A DNA stretch of 64,000 bases from Thalassotalea euphylliae (GTDB lineage Bacteria; Pseudomonadota; Gammaproteobacteria; Enterobacterales; Alteromonadaceae). This document shows, piece by piece, positions 43,889 to 54,100 of the stretch (position 1 is the first letter of the stretch; the number at the start of each line of letters is the position of its first letter). Under the pieces are notes generated by a model that saw nothing but the letters and a program-made list of their open reading frames with translations, was not told the origin of the DNA and made no database searches. The DNA lies in NCBI RefSeq assembly GCF_003390335.1, contig NZ_QUOU01000001.1, positions 1,860,001-1,924,000 of the forward strand, given 5' to 3'. The position numbers were made by a program, and so were the translations under genes.

Positions 43889-45152
43889 CAACTCCAAGTT
43901 ACAATTGCATACCTTAATGGCGATAGGTGTGCTCGCGATAATTAACCAACTGATGTTTGCTGTTACTTGGCTAACAACTTTGTGCTTATTCGTTGTGTTG
44001 GTCATTGCTGGCGTAATGGTTTACACATTTAACCGCCAGGGCCTTTTTACCACGGCTCAACCCTCGTCAAGTCGTGAAGCTAAGAACTCCGTAAATGGCT
44101 CAGCTAGCGCTGCTCAGGGCATTTCTCAGAGTATTTCTCAGAGCGGCGACCAGCGTAAAACTGAGCATGGTGATGATTCCGTGCTGCGCGCTAGCTTGAC
44201 GGAAATGTCAGCCTTGATTGCCCATGAAGTCAGCGTGATTGAACAAGAGCATCAGCGGGTAACGGGGTTAGTCAGAGATGCCATTGGTGGTATTTCATAT
44301 AGCTTTAAGAGCTTACAGGCATTAAGCCAAGAGCAGCAGCAAATGATTAGCGAAGTCATTGATACTAACCAGAATATCGGCGACGAAGGAAAAACAACGC
44401 TAGCTTCTTTTGTTTCCGATTCCAACAAGACGCTAGAAGATTTCGTTGGCGTCATTATCAATACCAGTAAGCAAAGTTTAGAAACCATGTCTTACACCGA
44501 CGAAATGGTCAAGCAAATTGGCGGTATTTTTAGCTTGCTGGAACAAGTCGAAAACCTGGCCAGCCAAACCAATTTACTTGCGCTTAATGCGGCTATTGAA
44601 GCGGCGCGTGCCGGTGATGCCGGCCGAGGTTTTGCCGTTGTTGCCAATGAAGTTCGCGCACTTTCTGAAAACTCAACTGATCTTAACAATGATATTCGCA
44701 CAGAAATATCGCTCGCACAGCAAACCATTGAAAAATTGCGGGGCTCGGTAGAAGTGATGGCGTCTGCTGATATGACCTCTACATTGCGCGCCAAAGACAA
44801 CGTCAGTGTCATGATGAAGCACGTTGGCGACGTTAACGACAAAACACAAACCATCGTAGAGCGCCTTGCGGCAATTTCAGGTCAAATAGATGAAACCGCA
44901 GTAACTGGCGTTCGCTCGTTGCAATTTGAAGATTTAACCTATCAAACGTTAGATTCTTTAACGTTAAATTTGAATAATTTAGCTAAGCTTAACCAAGCGC
45001 TGGCAAAAATTTCTTCAGTGGATGATATCGAGCAACCACTGCGAGAACTACAGCAGCTATGCGCAGAGGGCTTAGCCAGTAGCCAGCAGGCAAACCAAGC
45101 AAGAACAGTATCACAGTCTTCCATGGATGAAGGCGATGTTGAATTATTTTAA
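43881..45152 (+). CDS. Membrane-anchored MCP-like signalling protein
   Basis: A 423-residue protein with two adjacent N-terminal membrane spans (LHTLMAIGVLAIINQLMFAV and TLCLFVVLVIAGVMVYTF) and almost no periplasmic loop, so it cannot bind an external ligand in the usual way. After a Ser/Gln-rich linker it has an MCP signalling hairpin (LASQTNLLALNAAIEAARAG, GFAVVANEVRALSENSTDLN) that is shorter and more diverged than in standard receptors. The C-terminus is SMDEGDVELF. It overlaps cheB and precedes the STAS gene. It may sense an internal signal or organise the array at the membrane. Confidence 0.88.
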   Translation: MVNNSKLQLHTLMAIGVLAIINQLMFAVTWLTTLCLFVVLVIAGVMVYTFNRQGLFTTAQPSSSREAKNSVNGSASAAQGISQSISQSGDQRKTEHGDDSVLRASLTEMSALIAHEVSVIEQEHQRVTGLVRDAIGGISYSFKSLQALSQEQQQMISEVIDTNQNIGDEGKTTLASFVSDSNKTLEDFVGVIINTSKQSLETMSYTDEMVKQIGGIFSLLEQVENLASQTNLLALNAAIEAARAGDAGRGFAVVANEVRALSENSTDLNNDIRTEISLAQQTIEKLRGSVEVMASADMTSTLRAKDNVSVMMKHVGDVNDKTQTIVERLAAISGQIDETAVTGVRSLQFEDLTYQTLDSLTLNLNNLAKLNQALAKISSVDDIEQPLRELQQLCAEGLASSQQANQARTVSQSSMDEGDVELF

Positions 45153-45167
45153 TGAGGAGAGTAGTAA

Positions 45168-45476
45168 ATGTCAGTGAAGAAACACGTAAGTGCGAACTCT
45201 AAAGAGATCACCATTAGTATTGATGACAGGTTTGATTTCTCGTTACACCAACTGTTTCGCGACAGCTATATCGGCGAAGTCACCGAAGGTGCCGTTTTTA
45301 CCCTAGATTTGTCGAGAACGTCTTATATGGACAGTTCGGCACTGGGCATGATTTTATTGTTGAAAGACCATGCCGAAAAATTATCTGGCAAAGTGATTAT
45401 TAAGCAGCCAAACGAATCGGTGGCAAAAATTCTAGAAATTGCACAATTCCATCGTTTACTTACCATAGAGAATTAG
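45168..45476 (+). CDS. STAS anti-sigma factor antagonist-like protein
   Basis: A 102-residue STAS domain with the canonical phosphorylation motif SYMDSSALGMILLLKDHAE (Asp55, Ser56, Ser57). The next gene, five bases downstream, encodes a receiver/PP2C/ATPase protein, the expected phosphatase and kinase for this antagonist. The pair resembles CrsA-CrsR of Shewanella, which controls sigma-S by partner switching, and HsbA-HsbR of Pseudomonas. Function by analogy is inference. Confidence 0.9.
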   Translation: MSVKKHVSANSKEITISIDDRFDFSLHQLFRDSYIGEVTEGAVFTLDLSRTSYMDSSALGMILLLKDHAEKLSGKVIIKQPNESVAKILEIAQFHRLLTIEN

Positions 45477-45480
45477 TTTT

Positions 45481-47205
45481 ATGTCAGTCCCGCAAGAGCG
45501 TCATTACAAGCTTGCACTCGTCGTTGATGACTCTGTAATGCAGTGCAAAGTGCTCAGTGTTCTGTTGAAAGAAGAGGGGTATCGGGTTTTCACCGCCAAT
45601 GATGGAGCGCGCGGGGTTGATATGTACAACAAGTATCAGCCTGATTTGGTACTCATGGACATCAATATGCCGATCATGAATGGTTATGAAGCGGCAAGGC
45701 AAATCAAGTCACTTTCAAAAAACACTTTGGCACCACTGATTTTCATCACCAGCATGGACACAGATCAGGCGTTTATCGAAAGTATTGAAGCGGGTGGCGA
45801 TGGTATTTTGGTTCGCCCGTTTTCACCTGAAGTTTTTAAGGCAAAAATCAAGTCAATTCAGCGTATTAGCGATCTTTATGCGCAAGTCAAATCACTACAA
45901 CAAGCCCAGCAACAAGATGCAGAGCTTGCCGAGCAGTTGATGTCTGGGGTGATTGAGTCACGAAATTTCGCACTCGATCGCATTGAGATTGTAAAAAAAC
46001 CAGCCGAACTCTTTAGTGGCGATATTCAACTGACTGCTCAATGCCCCAATGGCGATGTCAATGTCTTGCTCGGTGATTTTACCGGCCATGGTTTGCGCTC
46101 CTCCATTGGGGCTATCCCGCTTGCAGAAACATTTAGAGTGATGACAAAAAAAGGTTTTAGCCTGTTTGAAATCATCGTTCAAATCAATAACCAATTGTAC
46201 GATTTGCTGCCATCTGATTTATTCTTGGCCGCCAGTTTTGTGAGTATCTCAAGCATAGATGCCACCGCGTATGTCTTTAATGCAGGTCTTCCCGATACTT
46301 ATGTATACGATGAGCAAGGCAATATTAAACACAAAATAGTGTCAACACATCCGCCACTAGGGGTCATTCAGTCATTGCTGCCAGGCAGTAAACTTGACGT
46401 GGTCACGGTTGCGCCCACAGACAGTGTGGTGCTGCTCAGTGATGGTATTATTGAAGCAGGTAACCCACAAGGTGAAATGTATGGTATCGAACGATTTGAA
46501 CAAGCCGCACAGCGCGGCGTTGCAAAGAATCGTATCGCCGATACCGTCATTAGTGACGTGAGTGATTTTTGTCAGGGAGCTTTGCAAGAAGATGATATCT
46601 CACTGATCAGCGTTCCTTGTGATCAATGGATAAAAACAGTTGCGCTGAGCCCAGCAGCCACACCTAAAAACGCACCGTTTGGTAGCTTCGTTGACGTTCC
46701 TGAGTGCGGCGCTTTGTGGCAATGGGATATTATTCTTTCCGGCGAAACTTTAGCCAAAGTTAACCCTGTTCCAATCGCCATGAGCTTTATCCAAGAAGTC
46801 GAGGGCGGCGGTGAGCAGTGGCAAAACCTCTTTACTATTTTAACTGAGCTTTTCGTCAACGCGCTCGACCACGGTGTCTTAGGGTTAGATTCTGCGCTAA
46901 AACAAGAAGCTGAGGGGTTTGCTTTGTATTTCCATGAAAGGGAGAAAAAGCTCAAAGCACTGACCTGCGGCAAGGTCGAAATATCGCTGCGTTATTACCA
47001 GTTAAGTCAATGCGGTCGTATGGATATTTCCATTAAAGATAGTGGTCAAGGCTTTGACTACCAGTCATATGTGGAAAAGAGCTCAGCACAGCAACTTGAA
47101 AACGCACTCAGTGGCAGAGGCATTTTATTAGTGCGTCAATTGTGTGAACAGCTGAGTTATCGCGATGGGGGAAGTGCGGTAACGGCGAGTTACCTTATTG
47201 CTTAA
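45481..47205 (+). CDS. Receiver-PP2C phosphatase-HATPase partner-switching regulator
   Basis: A 574-residue protein. A receiver domain (residues 8-130, LALVVDDSVMQCKVL, Asp60 in LVLMDINMPIMNG) is joined by a coiled coil to a SpoIIE/RsbU-type PP2C phosphatase (about 165-375, LFSGDIQLTAQCPNGDVNVL, LLGDFTGHGLRSSIGAIPLA, VVLLSDGIIEAG). An anti-sigma-like HATPase domain (about 405-574) has an N box in ILTELFVNALDHGVLGL and a G box in IKDSGQGFDY. It can therefore both dephosphorylate and phosphorylate a STAS partner, with the balance set by receiver phosphorylation. The same architecture occurs in CrsR/HsbR. It links the chemotaxis-type kinase to partner switching, probably of a sigma factor or an adhesion/c-di-GMP output. 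Confidence 0.9.
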   Translation: MSVPQERHYKLALVVDDSVMQCKVLSVLLKEEGYRVFTANDGARGVDMYNKYQPDLVLMDINMPIMNGYEAARQIKSLSKNTLAPLIFITSMDTDQAFIESIEAGGDGILVRPFSPEVFKAKIKSIQRISDLYAQVKSLQQAQQQDAELAEQLMSGVIESRNFALDRIEIVKKPAELFSGDIQLTAQCPNGDVNVLLGDFTGHGLRSSIGAIPLAETFRVMTKKGFSLFEIIVQINNQLYDLLPSDLFLAASFVSISSIDATAYVFNAGLPDTYVYDEQGNIKHKIVSTHPPLGVIQSLLPGSKLDVVTVAPTDSVVLLSDGIIEAGNPQGEMYGIERFEQAAQRGVAKNRIADTVISDVSDFCQGALQEDDISLISVPCDQWIKTVALSPAATPKNAPFGSFVDVPECGALWQWDIILSGETLAKVNPVPIAMSFIQEVEGGGEQWQNLFTILTELFVNALDHGVLGLDSALKQEAEGFALYFHEREKKLKALTCGKVEISLRYYQLSQCGRMDISIKDSGQGFDYQSYVEKSSAQQLENALSGRGILLVRQLCEQLSYRDGGSAVTASYLIA

Positions 47206-47381
47206 CCATTAACACCCGTAACCAACAACAAGTATTTTTACAGGCGAGCTTGTGAGGCTGAAACCCACGATGTTTTAGTTTGACCAGCGCAAAGAGCAAG
47301 TGCAAATGGTGTAATGAAGGTTCAAAACACCACTCTATGGACAGCAGCGTTAGCACTTGCCGAAAACTAAGGACTTTCTAC

Positions 47382-48548
47382 ATGACTGAATTAAAAAAAT
47401 CGGTATTGATCATTGATGATGATGATCAATACCTAGAGTTACTGACTGAGTGCCTTGAAACGGTATTTACCGTTGAAGTGGCGACTTCCACTGCGCTTGG
47501 TGAAGCTAAAATTGCCGAGCATGGTAAATTTGATATTGCATTGGTTGATGAATACATCGGCCAAGAAGTTGGCTCTAATTGGATAAAACAGTGTGTAGAC
47601 CAACAAATTGGCGCGCACTCCTTTGTGCTCTATTCGGGGTTGGCGACCGAGGAAGCAATTTTAAAAGGGTTGGAGTGTGGCGCTGACGATTTTCTTGCTA
47701 AGCCTATCTCGCTGTTAACTCTGACCCAAAAATTAGAAAAGTTAATTCATTATCAAGACAAAATACACGACTTTGAAAGTGAATTAATGTCGAAAGATCG
47801 CGTGATCAATATCTCGATGGCGCAGGCTTCAAAATATGGTGCCTGTATGCAGCTGACTTCCCGCCTTAACCAGTGCTTTAGTCTTGAAGAAATTCGCGAT
47901 CAGGTTTTTTCCTTTTTCTACAGCATGAATTTACATGGCTGTATTGCCTTTTACCCATTGCATGGCAAACCGCTTTTTTACAGTTCGAAAAATGGCTTGT
48001 GCTCGCCAGTGGAAATAGGCGTGATGGAGTTGCTCAAGGTTAAGCCTCGTCTTTATCGCTTTGGTACGCGCACTATCTTTAATCATCCTTTAGTATCCAT
48101 TCTGGTGCTAAATCTCGAAGAAGGGGCTATTGATACTGATATTTATATTGATGCACTGGCTTCTGTTATTGAGTGTATTGGCGCGCGTATGGCGTTTATC
48201 ACTTACAAAAATTCGCTGGTAGATGTGCAAGAGCAAATTCAGCAGGCTGTTGAAAAAACCAAGAAGATGATTGAAATTTCTAAACATCACCAACAAGAGG
48301 TGATGAATGAAATTGTACAAAGTATGGGAATGAGCTTTCATGTTTTGGACATGAGTGAAGAGCAAGAAAGCTACTTAACAGATCTAGTGCACAACGCCCT
48401 GAAAAAACACACTCAAGATGACGTCAACTTTCTCGAAGTGTCTCAGTTGCTTGATCAAGCGCTCAACAGTGTCGATAGCCTAAAATCTTTGAATCAAGCG
48501 CAAGCAGCGCCAGTTGCTGATTTTGATGAAGAAGATGAGCTATTTTGA
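47382..48548 (+). CDS. Response regulator with an uncharacterised C-terminal domain
   Basis: 388 residues from the ATG at 47382, which has the ribosome site AAGGA; a longer frame from 47280 lacks one. The receiver domain has acidic residues in VLIIDDDDQYLEL and phospho-acceptor Asp56 (DIALVDEYIGQEVG), with Lys in DFLAKPISLLT. Residues 130-300 form a domain I do not recognise, possibly GAF-like (YGACMQLTSRLNQCFSLEEI, NLHGCIAFYPLHGKPLFYSS). A coiled coil and a helical C-terminus end in DEEDELF. No DNA-binding motif is seen. The next kinase gene starts in the stop codon (TGATG), so the two are probably partners. Confidence 0.8.
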   Translation: MTELKKSVLIIDDDDQYLELLTECLETVFTVEVATSTALGEAKIAEHGKFDIALVDEYIGQEVGSNWIKQCVDQQIGAHSFVLYSGLATEEAILKGLECGADDFLAKPISLLTLTQKLEKLIHYQDKIHDFESELMSKDRVINISMAQASKYGACMQLTSRLNQCFSLEEIRDQVFSFFYSMNLHGCIAFYPLHGKPLFYSSKNGLCSPVEIGVMELLKVKPRLYRFGTRTIFNHPLVSILVLNLEEGAIDTDIYIDALASVIECIGARMAFITYKNSLVDVQEQIQQAVEKTKKMIEISKHHQQEVMNEIVQSMGMSFHVLDMSEEQESYLTDLVHNALKKHTQDDVNFLEVSQLLDQALNSVDSLKSLNQAQAAPVADFDEEDELF

Positions 48549-51094
48549 TGGCAAATACGATTGCGTTGGCTGAGCTGCCAATTGCTGTTGTCGAAATTGA
48601 CGATGAGCAAGAAATTAGCCAGGTTAATCCGGCCATGGCGATGCTGTCGGGTTACCAACCGGAACAGTTGACAGGTAAGCCTTTGTCTTATCTGTTAATA
48701 GGCTATGAGTTAACACATGAACTCACGAATGAATTAACGAGTGATGAAGACTCAGCGCTAACAGATAGCGCGATACACTTGTTAAAAACAGCCACAGCTA
48801 GCTTAGTGCATGTTGGCGTGAAGACTCTTCAACAAGATGATAAACAATGGGTTTTCGTCACTGCTGTGCAAGAGTTGCCCAAAGAGCAAAGTGAGCCGTT
48901 AAAAGAAGACACGAGAACGGCTTTAGAGTCTTTAGATGAGACCTACTGGGAATGGGATATTGCGTCTGATCTCCTTTATTGTTCGCCGGAACTAGCGGCG
49001 CTGCTCGGTTATCAGAAAGCGCCACTATCAGCACCTAAAAGTTTTTGGCGACAGCATGTTAGTGAAGATCGGTGGCTTGAACTGCAAGAGCAAGTTAGGC
49101 AGTTGGTGTCTGGCGAAGAAAGTAGCTTTAACTCAACCTACCAAGTGACGACCAATGACAATCAGGTGTTGTGGGTAAACGCAACGGCTCGTTTGAAGCG
49201 AGGTCAAGACGGTGCACCAGAGCGCATGTATGGTGCGATACGCAATGTCACCGAAACCAAATCGCTCATTCAACAGCTGCGCAAGCAAAACAATTACTTG
49301 TCGCTGGCAGAAAAAATTAGCAACTCAGGGCATTGGCGATACAATGTCGGTAACCAAAAAATGTTTTGGTCGACAGAGTTATATCGCATTTACGGCACCC
49401 AAGCACATACCTTTAAACCAAGCCTGGAAAAAGTACTTGCGTTTCACGAAGCCAATGAACAAGAGCGTATTCAAGCGTCCTACCAGCAAAGCATTGAGTG
49501 TGCCCAAAGCTTTTATCATAAGTCGAGTATTGTGCTTGCCAATGGCAAGAAAGCGAAAATAGAAACCATTGGCGAAGTGGAAGTCGATTCAGACGGCAAG
49601 GTTATCGCTTTGTTTGGCATTAGCCGAGATATTACGCGCAGTGAAGCGGTATTTGAAAAGCTCAAATTGCTCGCCTTAGTGAACTATACCATCAAGGTAC
49701 CGATCTTCTTCATTAACGAAGAGGATAATGTCGTGTATCAAGACATCTCACCGCAGCAAGGCGACAGCAATACCGCTTTGTTTGACTACGTCAACTTCAG
49801 TATTACTGAGTACTTATCGTTTAAAAAAATTGCACAGCTTGACGGCCAGCTCAAGCGCACCCACATAAGTTTTGATGACTACAACACGGTATTTGATTTA
49901 TCGGTAACGTATGAAGCTGACGAAGGGGTCTACATTTGGATTGTCGAAAATGTTACCGACAAATTCAGGAAGGAGCAGCAACAGCTGATTAGCAACCGAC
50001 TTGCGCTATTGGGCAACACGTTTGGCAACGTATCACATGATATTAATAATGTGTTAGGTGTCGCACTTGGCGCGATTGAAATGTTAGAGCTTAAATTTTC
50101 GCAAGGAGAGCAAGACATATCTCGCTATATCGATCGTGTTAAAAATGCTATCGACAAGGGGAAAAGTGTCACTGAAAGGCTGTTGGCGTTTACCAAAAAG
50201 CCGATGGTTAAAGTGGTTGAATTCGATCCGCTCAATGACATCCTCGATAACCAATATTTGTTTAGGCAAATACTGATCAATACGATTGAGTTAGAAATTA
50301 ACTTACCAAAAGAAAAATGCACGATTTACTTTCCGCAAGGTGAGTTTATCAATATTTTGCTCAATTTAGTGATCAATGCGCAAGACGCCATCAAAGACCA
50401 AGGCGGTAGCGGTAAAATTCAACTCTCTGCCCATTACAATGCGAAAGGCTCATTTGAAGTTCATGTGAAAGACAGCGGTGTGGGGATATTGTCTGAAAAT
50501 CTCACCAAGATCTTTGACCCATTCTATTCCAGCAAGTCGGTGAGCAAGGGACACGGTATCGGTCTGGCGAATGTGTACAGTACAATCTACAAGCACAACG
50601 CTCAAATACGGGTTTACGGAAAATCAGAACTAGGTGGCGCTCATTTTGTGCTGGAATTCACCTGTAAACGAGCCGTTGCCAACAAAACTGCGACCATTTA
50701 TTATCCGCATGCCGAAAGGGGAGTTACACTCGACAACATGCAGCGTCAGCGGGTGTTAATTTTGGATGATGAGGCCAGTATTGCTGAATTTGTGGCACTG
50801 TTTTTAGAAAGTGTTGGTGCTTACACGGTGCACGTGACGTCTAAAGAAGCCTTGGTTGATGCAATCAATGAGCAAGGCCCTTTTGATGTGTTTATGACGG
50901 ATATGATCTTACCTGATATGACCGGTCGTGAAGCAACTGCCATTGTGCAGCAAAGCTTTCCACAAATAACCATTGGCTCAATGAGTGGTTACATTGATAA
51001 TGATGACAAAACCTGGCCTTACCCCGTGCTTCGCAAGCCTTTCAATTCAACTGAACTCGCGCAATTTTTTAGTAATTTGAACAGCGTCATGTAA
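48548..51094 (+). CDS. PAS-containing hybrid histidine kinase with C-terminal receiver
   Basis: About 848 residues and no membrane span. Three or four PAS-like domains occupy residues 1-430 (ELPIAVVEIDDEQEISQVNP, TYWEWDIASDLLYCSPELAA, SGHWRYNVGNQKMFWSTELY). The DHp helix has the His in GNVSHDINNVLGVALGAIEM near residue 497. The ATPase domain has NLVINAQDAIKDQGG and KDSGVGILSENL. A receiver ends the protein (RVLILDDEASIAEFVALFL, Asp near 784 in DVFMTDMILPDMTG). The ATG overlaps the preceding stop as TGATG. It is a cytosolic sensor and likely phosphorylates a downstream HPt or the preceding regulator. Confidence 0.9.
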   Translation: MANTIALAELPIAVVEIDDEQEISQVNPAMAMLSGYQPEQLTGKPLSYLLIGYELTHELTNELTSDEDSALTDSAIHLLKTATASLVHVGVKTLQQDDKQWVFVTAVQELPKEQSEPLKEDTRTALESLDETYWEWDIASDLLYCSPELAALLGYQKAPLSAPKSFWRQHVSEDRWLELQEQVRQLVSGEESSFNSTYQVTTNDNQVLWVNATARLKRGQDGAPERMYGAIRNVTETKSLIQQLRKQNNYLSLAEKISNSGHWRYNVGNQKMFWSTELYRIYGTQAHTFKPSLEKVLAFHEANEQERIQASYQQSIECAQSFYHKSSIVLANGKKAKIETIGEVEVDSDGKVIALFGISRDITRSEAVFEKLKLLALVNYTIKVPIFFINEEDNVVYQDISPQQGDSNTALFDYVNFSITEYLSFKKIAQLDGQLKRTHISFDDYNTVFDLSVTYEADEGVYIWIVENVTDKFRKEQQQLISNRLALLGNTFGNVSHDINNVLGVALGAIEMLELKFSQGEQDISRYIDRVKNAIDKGKSVTERLLAFTKKPMVKVVEFDPLNDILDNQYLFRQILINTIELEINLPKEKCTIYFPQGEFINILLNLVINAQDAIKDQGGSGKIQLSAHYNAKGSFEVHVKDSGVGILSENLTKIFDPFYSSKSVSKGHGIGLANVYSTIYKHNAQIRVYGKSELGGAHFVLEFTCKRAVANKTATIYYPHAERGVTLDNMQRQRVLILDDEASIAEFVALFLESVGAYTVHVTSKEALVDAINEQGPFDVFMTDMILPDMTGREATAIVQQSFPQITIGSMSGYIDNDDKTWPYPVLRKPFNSTELAQFFSNLNSVM

Positions 51095-51127
51095 TATTGA
51101 GCAATAAAGCATTAAAGATGTAACGCA

Positions 51128-54100
51128 ATGACCAACAATAATAAACAGCAATATAAGCGCTTTTCTTTTTGGACGACACTAAAGTTCAGAGTGCCTTTTG
51201 TTAGTGTTGTCATCGCAATCTTTGTCGTCTCTGTCATGAGCCTAACTTCCTACTTGGAAGGTAGCAAAATTCTCCAACAACACGCTGAACAAGACCTCGC
51301 TGAAAATGCAGAGTTTGTGTCGGCTATGGTTAAGCGCTACTTTGAGGTGAACTTCGAAGATGCCATTGCTATCACTAACGCCCACCTTGTTGAGCAGTTA
51401 GTTAACGACGAAACGGCCAAAGACTACGGCATTAGTTTGAGCAACCAGGAGCGCCAGTTCAACGCGGCTTTCGCCTCACTGATTGCCGCTAAACCTAAAT
51501 TTGTTACGATTTCATTGCTCGCAGATAGCGGTAAGCTAATTGCAGCCCAGCACAGTGTTTCTGCTCCTCATCAGCAGCAAATCTTGACTATAGTTAGGAC
51601 TAGGCCTGAGCAGTTTAAGCAAGTAAAAGACACCTACTTTCAACACCTTAAAATCAAAAAGCAAGCGACCACGTTAATGATAACGGTCAATCCTTTGTTC
51701 CACCGTGAAAAGCATGTTGCAAGCTTAGTGGTGGCGTTTGATTTATCGTCATTGCATGAATTATTGACGAGGTTTTACAAGGCGGGTGAAAGTATTCAAA
51801 TCACTGATGGTGAGTCAACTTTAGTTTATCAAAGCAGTGGGCTTAGTATTGCAAACCGTGCTCAACAGCTTAACGAACAACTAACTTCACAAGCTACCGA
51901 AACTAGTGAAAGTGCCGAGAGTTTAGCGCAACACGTTGAAACCGACTTAGCATCTAGTACTGAACTGGACAACACAAAACAATCACTGTTTGAGCGAATC
52001 AAGCGCGCAGATCTTAGCCTCAATATTGCCAAACAATTAAATTTCATTGAGCGCGGCCAGCACGTTACGCTTAACTTACAGTTTAGCCATGATGGTCACC
52101 GTTTGTTTGCCGCGTTTACCCGCTTAGAAGAGCAGCTATTACTTTTTGGATTAGCACTGGCATTAATTGCTTTTGTGCTCTCTATTATTGGGTCTAGGCG
52201 AATGATTGCGCCATTGACTAAAATGATTAGCAGTATCAGCCACTATGAAACCAGTGGTGATACTTTACCATTGCCAACCACAAAAAAAGACGAAACTGGC
52301 CGATTAGCGCGCAGTTTTGAGCGTTTACTTAAACATGTTGAAGCGCAAAAAGCGTCTGTCAATCGCACCTTACTAGAATCGCAGGACACGTCAGCCAAAC
52401 TGCAATCTATTTTAAACTCGATAGCCGATGCCGTGGTTAATTTCGACGTTGATGGCAACATCTTAGCGTTTAATCGTTCCGCTGAGCGGATGTTTGGTTA
52501 TCGAGCAAAAGATATGATTGGTAACCATTTAACCTTGCTTTTGCCCCATGATACCGCCGCCCAGTTTGAGCAGATTGCTGTGGACTTTAGCGATCCTAAG
52601 TCCAGTTGCCGCTCGATAACGGGCAGAGAATTACCAGCGATGCGCAAGGATGGGGAAGTATTTCCAATGCTGCTTGTTGTTTCTGAGGTGATCACCGAGC
52701 AGGGTTTAATGTATACCGGCCTGATCCGCGATAACACTTACTACAAACTACTCGAATCAGAACGTAAATCGGCCTTGCGTGATGCCAATGAACTTGCATG
52801 GCGATTAGATTTTGCTCTATCAGCCCCGCAAATTGGTGTGTGGGAATACAACCGTGTCACCGGCCGTGTTTCTTGGGATAAGCGGATGTACAGTCTTTAT
52901 GGCTATGAAAAAAGCGACGGTGTGCTACCTGAGCAGATTTGGCTAAAAGCAGTACACCCAAAAGATCGTGAAATTGTCGATCAGGCGATAGAGCGATCGA
53001 TGTCGACAGGTGAAGACTTCAACCTGACGTTCAGAATTTTAATGCCGGACAATCAAGTCAACTACATTGAGGCACATGCCAAAGCGATTGTTGAGCAGCA
53101 AGGCGATATCAAGCGCCTCGTTGGTACCAATCGCAATGTCACTGAGCAACGGCTATTACATGATTTAAAACAAGAAGCACTGGATATGGCGCAGGAGTCG
53201 TTGCGCTTAAAATCAGAATTTTTAGCTAGCATGAGCCATGAAATTAGAACACCAATGAATGGTGTGATGGGCATGTTGGGCTTACTTGAACAAAGTGAAT
53301 TATCGACTAAGCAACGACACTATGTACAGCTGGCTAATTCTAGTGCTTTTTCTCTGTTGAACTTGATCAACGATATTCTCGATTTTTCCAAAGTTGAAGC
53401 CGGTAAGCTCGAGCTGGAAGTTTTAGATTTTGATTTGCGTGCGCATTTGGGAGATATTGTCGAGTCGATGGCGATAAAGGCGCAAGAAAAAGGCGTAGAG
53501 CTTATTCTCGATGTCAGCCAGATAAGCTTATCTATGGTAAAGAGTGACCCGACAAGACTGAGGCAAATTATTACTAACCTCGTCGGCAATGCCATTAAGT
53601 TTACCGAGCGAGGCGAAGTTGTTATCCGCGCGAAGTTGTCACCAGTGCTCATTGATGAGCAAGAGCAGTTAAAATTTGAATGTCAGGTCATCGATACCGG
53701 AATTGGTATCGCCGAAAGTAAGCTCGGCAAGCTGTTTGACTCTTTTACACAAGTCGATGCCAGTACCACAAGACGTTATGGCGGCACTGGGTTAGGTTTG
53801 GCGATTGTGAAAAAGTTATGCCAGTTGATGACGGGGAGTGTCGCTGTTGAAAGCTCGATTAATGTCGGTAGTCAGTTTACCTTTGATTTAGTCATGCAGC
53901 GCAGTGAGCAGACACCTGTTGCCATTCCGGAGATCAGCTTTGTTGGCCATCATATACTCGTTGTTGATGTTAATAGTACCAATCGAGAAGTCCTCGCCGA
54001 ACAGCTGTCGGTGTGGGGGGCTTCGGTGGTGACTGCTGACAGTGGACAAGCCGCGCTAGCGAAAATCGAGCAGCGACCCAAAGATTATTTTGAAGTGGCG

